Positions 57,117-64,000 of a stretch of DNA of 64,000 bases are shown here, piece by piece; positions within the stretch are counted from its first letter, which is position 1, and every line of letters begins with the position of its first letter. The stretch is from positions 20,032 to 84,031 of the forward strand of contig CAZXIC010000005.1 of NCBI GenBank assembly GCA_964640195.1, given 5' to 3'. The DNA comes from CAZXIC01 sp964640195. GTDB taxonomy: Archaea > Iainarchaeota > Iainarchaeia > Iainarchaeales > GCA-2688035. The position numbers were made by a program, and so were the translations under genes. Below the pieces are notes generated by a model that did no database searches, was not told where the DNA came from, and saw only the letters and a list, made by a program, of their open reading frames with translations.

Positions 57117-57977
57117 ATGGAAATGAAAGCACTGAAGGAATTCAACGGCTACAAGGGCGTTTTCGCTTTCAGGATAGACCTGGACTTTTTCCATCCAGGG
57201 CATGTAATGAATACTCTGAGGGTTGCAGAAAAGCACGGCATCAAAACGAGTTGGTTCATTAACATGCACACTGGGCAGTACCACGGAAAGGAAATAAAGA
57301 GGATTGCGGAAACGCAGGACGTGCAAAACCACGGCTTTCTGCACGAGCAATTCAAGAGCGAGGGAAAAGCGCTTGAAAGCATCAAAAAAGCCGATGAACT
57401 GCTGCAGAAGATTGGAGTAAAGTCTATGGGCTTTGCGGCTCCCTTTGGAAAGTGGGGCCCTTACGTTGGAGCAGCATTGCAAAAAACAGGTTACAGCTAC
57501 AGCAGCGAGTTCCGGGAAGGCAAAAACATCCTCCCGTTCTATCCAACAGTGAATGGGAAAAAGTCGAAGGTGCTGCAGGTTCCAGTCCATCCAATCTGCC
57601 TGGGGGAATTGCTTGAGAACTGCTATAGCCCAAAAGAGGCAGTGGAATATTTTGGCAAGGTAATTGATTTGTTCTACCGCAAGCAGATTCCTATCTTCCT
57701 CTACGGGCACCCTACTGGCAGGCTCGGGAAGAATCTTGAGGTGCTTGACAGAATTTTCAGCAAGGCAAAAGAGCTTGACGATGTGTGGTTCACAACGCTG
57801 ACTGAGTATGCACTGTTTTGGAAGAGAAAAAGGTTTAAGGCAAAAGGGATGGGTTGGAGCAACCACGCTGTTTTCTTTGAAAACAGGTGCTCAACTGCAA
57901 GGAAAGCTGCAATGGTTTACAGAGGCTTGCTGCTCGGCGTTGAGAAGCGAAAGATAGCAAGGAGGCACCACAGATGA
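57117..57977 (+). CDS. Polysaccharide deacetylase (NodB-like)
   Basis: A 286-residue CE4 fold. AFRIDLDFFHPGHVMNTL supplies the first Asp pair, QNHGFLHEQF the His-x3-His metal site, and YGHPTGRLG the late His. It removes acetyl groups from amino sugars of a lipid-linked or polymer glycan; archaeal relatives cluster with GT genes like here. Start ATG 57117; overlaps the next gene by four bases. Confidence 0.82.
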   Translation: MEMKALKEFNGYKGVFAFRIDLDFFHPGHVMNTLRVAEKHGIKTSWFINMHTGQYHGKEIKRIAETQDVQNHGFLHEQFKSEGKALESIKKADELLQKIGVKSMGFAAPFGKWGPYVGAALQKTGYSYSSEFREGKNILPFYPTVNGKKSKVLQVPVHPICLGELLENCYSPKEAVEYFGKVIDLFYRKQIPIFLYGHPTGRLGKNLEVLDRIFSKAKELDDVWFTTLTEYALFWKRKRFKAKGMGWSNHAVFFENRCSTARKAAMVYRGLLLGVEKRKIARRHHR

Positions 57978-59983
57978 GCTGGAAAAAGGGGGCTGCTTCA
58001 GCCGTTGCTGAGGCACCACAGATGATGCCAGGGAGTAAGGGCCTTGTTTCAATCGTTATCCTGAACTGGAACGGAAAAAAGGATTTGCAGAGGTGCATCC
58101 CAGCGCTTTGGAAAAACACGCTTTACAAGAAATTTGAAGTAATTGTTGTAGACAACGGCAGCACTGACGGGAGCATTGAACTAATGCAGGAAATGAAAAG
58201 CAAGGGAAAAGTGCACACTATTGTTTTGAACAACAAGAACCTTGGGTTTGCGGGTGGCAACAACAAAGGCATAGGGCAGGCAAAAGGCGAATACGTTTTC
58301 TTGCTGAACAATGACACTGCTGTGACAAGAGGGTGGCTTGAACCGCTTGTAAAAATTGCAAGGGAAAGACGCAATGTTGGAATCATTGGTCCGTGGTTTC
58401 CGAATGCAGAAAACCAGGACACGATTTTTGGCCCTGGCTTCATTGACAATGCGGGCAGATCAAGAAACACTTTCAAGAGAGGGGACTGTGAGGGGGAAAT
58501 CGTTTCAGGCGGCGCCTTCTTTGTGAAAAGGGAGGTGATTGAAAGGATTGGATTACTGGATGAGAAATTCTTCCCGATATATTTCGAGGAAAGCGACTAC
58601 TGTGCGAGGGCAAGAAAGGCTGGCTTCAGGGTCTGGTTCACTGCGAAAAGCAAAATAATTCACTTCGAGTCAGCTGCTACAGCCAAACAGCCAAGCAAGT
58701 GGATGTTTATTGCTTTGAACAAGAACAGGGGCAGGTTTATGCTGATTCATTTCCCGAAAAAGCGTCTGCTGAAAGCGTTCTTCTGGGAAACTTTAAGGAT
58801 TGTCAAGAGCGCTTTCAGCAGGCCCTTCATTTGGCTGCTGCAGTCCTACTGGCAGAACATAAAGAATTTGCCTGAGATTCTTGCAAAACGGCGCTTGTAC
58901 AACAGCGAAGAGTTTGGGAAAAAGCGGGAAGGAAAAGCAAGCACTGCTCAGAGGATAGCAGAAGAGGAATGGAATGAAATTGCACTGGGCAATGACAACT
59001 TTTTCCTGTCTCTTGGCTGGGTTACGCCCTGGCTGGCGAGGGCAGAGGAGCAGGGGGCACAACCATTCATCGTTGAGGCAAGGGAGCAGGGAAAGCTTGT
59101 TGGAATCGCACCACTGGTGCTGAAGGGGAGAAGCCTTGAGTTTTTGGGTCAGCAGTATTCCTGCCATCTGGATTTCCTGGCAGAGAAGGGAAAGGAGAAG
59201 GCTGCCGCTGAAAAGATTATCGGGCAGGTTTTTGAAAACGCAGGAAAATGGAATAGGGTGTCTTTCCAGCACTTGGTTGCCAGGCCTGCTTTTCTCTCTC
59301 CCTTGGAGAAAAAGTGCAGACAGTATGGGTTTGTGTTGCAACAGGAGCAGGGAGATTCTGCCTCGGTTGTTGAACTGCCTGCTTCACTTACTCAGTACTT
59401 TGCCGGGCTGAAGAAAAAGAAAAGGAAGAACCTGAGGAACGATTTGAGCAGGCTGTCAAGGGAATTCAAGGTGCAAACAGAAGTTATTGCAGATGCAACA
59501 GAACTGCCCTCGGCTTGGCGCAACTTCTTGCAGCTTCACTTTGAGAACATGCAGAGGAAGCAGAGCAGGAGCATTCTGGAACAACAATGGTTCCAGAAGA
59601 TTTATTACGCTGCCTGCGAGAGCGCTGCAAGGGAAGGAAAGTTGCGCTTTGTAAACCTAAAACTGAACGGCAGGCTTGCAGGAAGCCTTCTTGCCATAAT
59701 GCACAGGCAATGGTTCGGCGTGCTGAACATTGGGACGAGCAAGGATTATGATGCCAGGCAGAGCCTTGGCACAGTGCTCTTCCTGAAAGCGATTGAGTAC
59801 TGCTGCGATAACGGTATTCGCTTCTTTGACTTGCTTCTAGGCGGCCCAGAATACAAGGCAAGGTTTGGCGCAGTGCAGCGCTCAGGGCTTGTTGTCAGGG
59901 TTTTCAAGTCAGGGCAGGCCGCTGCTGCAGATGAACTCAAAAGGTTCGCGAAAAAAAGCGCAAAGAGGGCGGTGGGAAGGTAA
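57974..59983 (+). CDS. Fusion: GT2 glycosyltransferase plus BcsL/CelD-type GNAT acyltransferase
   Basis: A 669-residue two-domain protein. Residues ~20-310 are a rhamnosyltransferase-like GT2 (VSIVILNWNGKKDLQRC, VVDNGSTDGSIELM, LNNDTAVTRGW, FEESDYCARARKAGFR). Residues ~345-655 are a FemAB/CelD-like GNAT (GQPFIVEAR-type region, FAGLKKKKRKNLRNDLSRL, FDLLLGGPEYKARFG). The pairing suggests that a sugar is added and then acylated, perhaps on an amino group exposed by the neighbouring deacetylase. There is no frame break between the domains. Confidence 0.83.
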   Translation: MSWKKGAASAVAEAPQMMPGSKGLVSIVILNWNGKKDLQRCIPALWKNTLYKKFEVIVVDNGSTDGSIELMQEMKSKGKVHTIVLNNKNLGFAGGNNKGIGQAKGEYVFLLNNDTAVTRGWLEPLVKIARERRNVGIIGPWFPNAENQDTIFGPGFIDNAGRSRNTFKRGDCEGEIVSGGAFFVKREVIERIGLLDEKFFPIYFEESDYCARARKAGFRVWFTAKSKIIHFESAATAKQPSKWMFIALNKNRGRFMLIHFPKKRLLKAFFWETLRIVKSAFSRPFIWLLQSYWQNIKNLPEILAKRRLYNSEEFGKKREGKASTAQRIAEEEWNEIALGNDNFFLSLGWVTPWLARAEEQGAQPFIVEAREQGKLVGIAPLVLKGRSLEFLGQQYSCHLDFLAEKGKEKAAAEKIIGQVFENAGKWNRVSFQHLVARPAFLSPLEKKCRQYGFVLQQEQGDSASVVELPASLTQYFAGLKKKKRKNLRNDLSRLSREFKVQTEVIADATELPSAWRNFLQLHFENMQRKQSRSILEQQWFQKIYYAACESAAREGKLRFVNLKLNGRLAGSLLAIMHRQWFGVLNIGTSKDYDARQSLGTVLFLKAIEYCCDNGIRFFDLLLGGPEYKARFGAVQRSGLVVRVFKSGQAAAADELKRFAKKSAKRAVGR

Positions 59984-61035
59984 TGCGCAAGCTGAAAATA
60001 CTTTTCAACACTTCGCAAGGTTCTTTCAGCGATGCAGGCGGCGGCGAAGTGCAATTGCTTGCAACAAAAAAAGAGCTGGAAAAAAGAGGGCACAGCGTAA
60101 AGATTCTGGAAAAGGAAAATTACAGCGTTGACTTCTGGGGCTTTGACGTTTTCCACAACTTCAACATCCACAGGGACAACAGCAAATGGGTTGCCAAGGC
60201 AAAGCAGGCTGGCTTGCCTGTTGCAATAAGCACAATCTACTGGCCTTCGCTGCACAGCACGCTGTTCTGGCAGCCTGGAACAGGAAGAAAGGCAAAGGCG
60301 CTTGCTGTGGAGCTTGTTAACAAAATGGATTTTCTCGGCTTGAGCGCTGTAGGCAGGATGCTGAGAAAGGCAGACGCGCTTTTGCCGAACAGCAATGCTG
60401 AAGCAGCTGTGCTTGAGAAGCATTTCAGGGTTGCAAGGCGCAAGATTCACGTTGTGCCAAACGGTGTTGAGCGCAGGTTCAAGAATGCCAAGCCGGACTT
60501 GTTTGAAAAAAAGTTTGGGTTGCGCGACTTTGTTTTGTACGTTGGCAGGATTGAGGAAAGGAAAAATGTTCTGGGTTTAATCAGGGCAGCGAAAAGGCTT
60601 GGCTGCGAGCTGGTTTTGATTGGAAGCGCAAAGAAGGGCAGCGAAGGCTATTCCCAAAAGTGCAAAGCCGAGGCTGGCAAGAATGTTGTTTTCCTTCAAC
60701 CAGTGCCCCACGAAAGCGAACTGCTTGCCTCTGCTTACGCTGCATGCAAGGTCTTCTGCCTGCCGAGCTGGTATGAAACACCTGGCCTAGCAGCGCTTGA
60801 AGCAGCGTTGGCAGGGGCAAACATTGTTGTTACAAGCGAAGGCTGCACCAGGGAGTATTTTGAAGATTTTGTTTCGTATGTTAACCCTGCAAGCGTTAGG
60901 GGTATAGGGGAAAAGATTGCAATTGAGCTGCGCAAGCCACGAAGCAAGGCGTTGAGCAGGCACGTTGAACTCAATTTTTTGTGGGAAAATGCTGCAATTG
61001 AAACAGAGTTAGCCTATGGGGGGATTTTGAGGTAA
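59983..61035 (+). CDS. GT4 glycosyltransferase
   Basis: A 350-residue GT-B enzyme: SQGSFSDAGGGEVQLLATKK, VVPNGVERRFKNA, VLYVGRIEERKNVLGLI and the donor motif PSWYETPGLAALEAALAG. Its ATG overlaps the last base of the fusion gene (TAATG). Confidence 0.86.
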   Translation: MRKLKILFNTSQGSFSDAGGGEVQLLATKKELEKRGHSVKILEKENYSVDFWGFDVFHNFNIHRDNSKWVAKAKQAGLPVAISTIYWPSLHSTLFWQPGTGRKAKALAVELVNKMDFLGLSAVGRMLRKADALLPNSNAEAAVLEKHFRVARRKIHVVPNGVERRFKNAKPDLFEKKFGLRDFVLYVGRIEERKNVLGLIRAAKRLGCELVLIGSAKKGSEGYSQKCKAEAGKNVVFLQPVPHESELLASAYAACKVFCLPSWYETPGLAALEAALAGANIVVTSEGCTREYFEDFVSYVNPASVRGIGEKIAIELRKPRSKALSRHVELNFLWENAAIETELAYGGILR

Positions 61036-61055
61036 GAACAGGGCGTGGTGGAAAA

Positions 61056-63476
61056 ATGGCAAAATGCTTGGCTGTTGTGACAGATGAGAAGGAGCTGCTT
61101 GCAGCAAAACAGTACGCTGCACGCAACCTTGGGAAAAAAGATGAGCTGCTGGTGCTGTGCGTTTGGTTTTGGCCTGAAGATAAAACGCGCTTGGAAAACG
61201 TTGTTGTAAAGAACGCAGCAGAATTGCTGACAAAAAAAGACTTTGAGGAAATAGACCAAAAAGCTGGCTTTTTTGCAATGAACTGGTACAGGTTTGACAG
61301 GCGCTTTGCTGAGCAGGTAACATTTAAGGGCATAAACCTGGGAGTAGTGAACGAAAGTGATTTCTACCAGTTTTTTGAAAGGCTTTTCCTGCCGCTTATG
61401 GCTGTCTTAAAAGCGCTTGAAAGAGCGCGTTACCGCAGTATAGTTGTCAACAGGAACTCGCTAGCTGGAATGGCTGCTGTTGCTGTTGCAGAGGCAAAGA
61501 GTCTTGAAAACATGGTGTCTCTGCAATCGCCTGCTGAAAAGGTTTACGCAAGGCTGCCGAACCTTAACAGGAAAAAGCTGAAGGAAGTAAAACAGAAGCT
61601 GCCTGAACTCTGCAAAAGGTTGTTTGAAAAGACACATGAGAAGGGCAAAAAAACGGTTTTCATAAGAGGTAGGGGCTATCTGGGGGAGCTGAAAGAACAG
61701 CTGCAGAAAGACTCCTCGCTGCATGTTGTTTCATTGGATGAATTCCTGCTGAAAAAACTGCTGAACCCGCTAACTGTTTGCAGGTATCTTTCAACAAGGC
61801 TGGCGATGAGGAAAAGGCTGCAGCACATATTTGACAATTACATGTCAAGCCCTGCCCTCACTGAAAAATTCGTTTTTGATGGAATAAACTTCAGCAAAGC
61901 GCTTAAGCCGCAGATAGACACTGTAGTGGCAAGGCACTGGCCTGAATTCGTTTTCTTGATTGGCATGCTGTCAGAGTTGTTTGAGTCGGCAAAGCCAGAC
62001 GCCTTGGTGGTGTGGGAGGACACTGTCGCATTTGAGAGGATTTGCACCCTGCTTGCAAAGCAAACTCATACAAGCAGCCTTGTTATGCAGCACGGTCAGT
62101 TCATTTCAATGTCAGAAGGCAATTGGATTAGGGGCTATGCTCCGCTGACAGCAGACAAGATGGCTGTATGGGGGGAGATGTTCAAGGAAATTCTTGCAGA
62201 GCACGGCGTTCCTGCCAACAGGCTTGTTGTCACAGGCGTGCCCAGGTTGGATGTGCTGCGCAAAAAAGAGTTTGACGCCAAAGCATTCAAGCGAAAGGTC
62301 GGCATTGGGGCAGAGAAAAAAATTGTAGGGCTCGCCTGTTCATCGGCTTTTGACAGGAATGAGTTTAAAACTCTAGTGGAAGAGCTTCCCGGGATTCTGG
62401 AAAGATTTCCGTTGACAAGGCTTGCTGTCCTAGGGCAAGGCAAGCTGGCTGTCCCAGGAGCAGTATCGCTGCAGGACGTTGATTTATACGAATTGCTGAA
62501 CGCTTGCGATGTGCTAATAACACACTCCCCTACAATCGTTCTTGAGGCAACAATCAGAGGAAAGCCAGTGATTGCTTTTGGTAAGGCAGTGGCAGGTAGG
62601 GCATACGCAATCAGCAGTGTTTTGAGAGCAAGGAATGCAAAAGAGCTTGAAGAAACACTGGGCAAAGCGCTGAACGAGAGAAAGGGCAAAGCATTGGAAA
62701 AAAGCATACAAAAATTCGTTTACGCTGCCGTATTCAAGCAGGACGGCAAGGCGCTCAAAAGGATTGCTGCCCTGGTCAAGTCAATGGCTGGCAGAAAATT
62801 CTTCTTGGGCATTATTCCTGCAAGAAGCGGCTCAAAGAGGCTCAAGGAAAAGAATGTCAGAGAACTCTGCGGGAAGCCGTTGGTTGCGCACACAATCGAG
62901 GGGGCGCTTAAGGCAAAGGCGCTTGATGCAGCAGTAGTTTCCACCGACAGCAGGAGAATTGCTGGAATATGCAGAAGGTTTGGTGCAAGCATTCCATTCA
63001 TGAGGCCAAAGCAGCTCGCAGGCGATAACAGCAGCACTTTTGACGCAGCAAGGCATGCCGTAAGGCGGTTTGAATCCTTAAGTGGCAAAAGGGTTGACTG
63101 CGTTGTATTGCTGCAGCCCACTTCCCCCTTGAGGAAAGCAGAGCACGTTGACAAGGCGATTGATTTGTTCCTTGCAAGTGGGGCAAACAGCCTGTTCTCT
63201 GTAACCAAGCCGTCAAAGGATTCAAAGCACTTGGTTTACTTGGAAAAGGGCAAGATGCACTTTGCAAAGGGCAAAAGCAAGAAAGGCAGGCAGCTGTTTG
63301 CGTTGAACGGCGCTGTTTTCATCCACGACAGGAATACATTATTCTCAGGCGGAGCCTACCCAATTGGAAAGAAAACAGTTCTGTTCAAGATGCCGCTGCG
63401 CTATTCAGTTGACATTGACACAGCTGAAGAGCTTGCAAAAGCTGAAACGATTTTGGGAGAGGAAGACAAATGCTGA
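61056..63476 (+). CDS. Fusion: GT-B glycan transferase plus NeuA-like CMP-sugar synthetase
   Basis: An 806-residue protein. Residues 1-~575 resemble the GT-B glycerophosphotransferase/capsule-synthesis group: VMQHGQFISMSEGN, VWGEMFKEILAEHGVPANR, VTGVPRLDVLRK and THSPTIVLEATIRGKPVIAFG. Residues ~580-806 are a cytidylyltransferase of the NeuA/KdsB type: IIPARSGSKRLKEKNVREL, KPLVAHTIEGAL, VVSTDSRRIAGICRRFGA, LLQPTSPLR and SVDIDTAEEL. The enzyme would activate an acidic nonulosonic sugar with CTP and pass it on. NeuB was not found here. Start ATG 61056. Confidence 0.83.
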   Translation: MAKCLAVVTDEKELLAAKQYAARNLGKKDELLVLCVWFWPEDKTRLENVVVKNAAELLTKKDFEEIDQKAGFFAMNWYRFDRRFAEQVTFKGINLGVVNESDFYQFFERLFLPLMAVLKALERARYRSIVVNRNSLAGMAAVAVAEAKSLENMVSLQSPAEKVYARLPNLNRKKLKEVKQKLPELCKRLFEKTHEKGKKTVFIRGRGYLGELKEQLQKDSSLHVVSLDEFLLKKLLNPLTVCRYLSTRLAMRKRLQHIFDNYMSSPALTEKFVFDGINFSKALKPQIDTVVARHWPEFVFLIGMLSELFESAKPDALVVWEDTVAFERICTLLAKQTHTSSLVMQHGQFISMSEGNWIRGYAPLTADKMAVWGEMFKEILAEHGVPANRLVVTGVPRLDVLRKKEFDAKAFKRKVGIGAEKKIVGLACSSAFDRNEFKTLVEELPGILERFPLTRLAVLGQGKLAVPGAVSLQDVDLYELLNACDVLITHSPTIVLEATIRGKPVIAFGKAVAGRAYAISSVLRARNAKELEETLGKALNERKGKALEKSIQKFVYAAVFKQDGKALKRIAALVKSMAGRKFFLGIIPARSGSKRLKEKNVRELCGKPLVAHTIEGALKAKALDAAVVSTDSRRIAGICRRFGASIPFMRPKQLAGDNSSTFDAARHAVRRFESLSGKRVDCVVLLQPTSPLRKAEHVDKAIDLFLASGANSLFSVTKPSKDSKHLVYLEKGKMHFAKGKSKKGRQLFALNGAVFIHDRNTLFSGGAYPIGKKTVLFKMPLRYSVDIDTAEELAKAETILGEEDKC

Positions 63477-63491
63477 AAATTCGTTTATTGC

Positions 63492-63563
63492 ACCAAAACC
63501 GCTTTATAAGCATGGAATTAAACAATTTATGGGACAAAAAGGGCTTTTTCGGGTGTTTTAATG
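63492..63563 (+). promoter_or_regulatory. Promoter/leader copy matching the rmlB leader
   Basis: TATA box CTTTATAA (63502-63509), ATTAAACAATTTAT, then CTTTTTCGGG and TTTTAATG. Same blocks, spacing within a few bases, as at 49109-49179. Confidence 0.75.
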
Positions 63564-64000
63564 CGTTTTAGCAATTCCTTTTTGGAAGTGTACAGGTCAG
63601 GGCAGTACATGCATCCCTACAGTTACAAGCTGAGGGATTTCCCCTTTTTAGTGGATATAGAGCCCACAAACTGCTGCAACCTTGACTGCCTGATGTGCTG
63701 GAGGCAGATTATGAAAAGGAAGGTTGGGAAAATGCGCTTTAGTGTGTTCAAAAGGATTGCTGACGAGGCTGCAGAAGAAGATTGCAGGGGGGTGCGCTTT
63801 ATGAGATTTGGAGAACCGCTTCTCAACGAGCGCATTTTTGATATGGTTTCCTATGCAAACAGCAAAGGGCTGCTGACCCACATTACAACCAACGGCTTGC
63901 TGTTCAACGAGCAGAAAATCCAGCAGCTATTTGATGCAGGGCTTGACACAATCATTTTCTCTTTTCAGGGGACAACAAAGCAGGAATACGAGTTTATGAG
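63561..64000 (+). CDS. Radical SAM protein, 3' end off window
   Basis: The first 146 residues. PFLVDIEPTNCCNLDCLMCW holds the Cys-x3-Cys-x2-Cys cluster site, MRFGEPLLNERIF and TTNGLLFNEQKI are core strands as in the SPASM-type protein at 43513. A C-terminal SPASM region would lie beyond the edge. It has its own promoter, the copy of the rmlB leader. Confidence 0.8.
   Translation, partial: MRFSNSFLEVYRSGQYMHPYSYKLRDFPFLVDIEPTNCCNLDCLMCWRQIMKRKVGKMRFSVFKRIADEAAEEDCRGVRFMRFGEPLLNERIFDMVSYANSKGLLTHITTNGLLFNEQKIQQLFDAGLDTIIFSFQGTTKQEYEFM

Overview
The window is archaeal chromosome of roughly even base composition. The evidence is a TATA-binding protein, Spt5, RNA polymerase subunit Rpb4, ribosomal proteins P0, P1, L1, L11 and L21e, SecE, an AglB/STT3 oligosaccharyltransferase, AMP phosphorylase with ribose-1,5-bisphosphate isomerase, and TATA boxes 25-30 bases ahead of many starts. 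Several of those starts look leaderless. The order ftsZ-secE-spt5-L11-L1-L10-L12 and the cluster L21e-rpb4-DUF655-ksgA are typical of Euryarchaeota and some DPANN lineages. A free-living or moderately reduced archaeon with complete UMP synthesis fits. I cannot name the phylum with confidence.

Region 1 (1-5638, minus strand) holds a secreted Lon-like protease (cut at the left edge) and the ftsZ/secE/spt5/ribosomal-stalk cluster. L11 and L10 carry unusual low-complexity tails. Region 2 (5756-8030) has ribose-1,5-bisphosphate isomerase, ribulose-phosphate 3-epimerase and a MazEF-like toxin-antitoxin pair. Region 3 (8110-15506) is a tightly coupled pyr operon, pyrB-pyrI-pyrD-unknown-pyrK-pyrC-pyrE-pyrF-LOG, with most genes overlapping by about four bases. 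Its members cover carbamoyl phosphate plus aspartate to UMP; carAB is not here. Region 4 (15574-19152) has AMP phosphorylase, then the minus-strand KsgA/DUF655/Rpb4/L21e cluster. AMP phosphorylase and the isomerase at 5756 are two steps of the archaeal AMP-to-3-phosphoglycerate route; RuBisCO is outside the window.

Region 5 (19200-23500) is a patchwork of AT-rich accessory genes around two core genes, TBP and a stand-alone 5S rRNA. The accessory genes are an exonuclease-like protein, a PIN nuclease, a small unknown, a NYN nuclease and an HTH protein. The last 17 bases of the 5S rRNA region are repeated exactly 725 bases downstream, bracketing the NYN gene like attachment sites. Region 6 (23517-29269) encodes two exported surface proteins. 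One is a 1482-residue cysteine-rich protein built from three copies of a three-module array. A 49-bp copy of its 3' end lies just downstream.

Region 7 (29457-64000) begins with a DUF4258/zinc-ribbon-AbrB toxin-antitoxin-like pair and then becomes a large surface-glycan locus. It holds AglB, an Alg7-Alg14-Alg13-Dpm1-like series that could build the start of a lipid-linked N-glycan, many GT2 and GT4 glycosyltransferases, nucleotide-sugar enzymes (RmlA, RmlB, epimerases, WecB-like and a NeuA-like fusion), a polysaccharide deacetylase, methyltransferases and six radical-SAM proteins, four of them with an apparent N-terminal cobalamin-binding-type domain. The enzymes would assemble, methylate or otherwise modify a complex glycan that may be attached to the exported proteins of region 6. 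No CRISPR array, transposase, integrase or tRNA was recognised. No gene-free stretch exceeds 300 bases; the largest (19153-19431, 21008-21279, 23229-23516) are described below.
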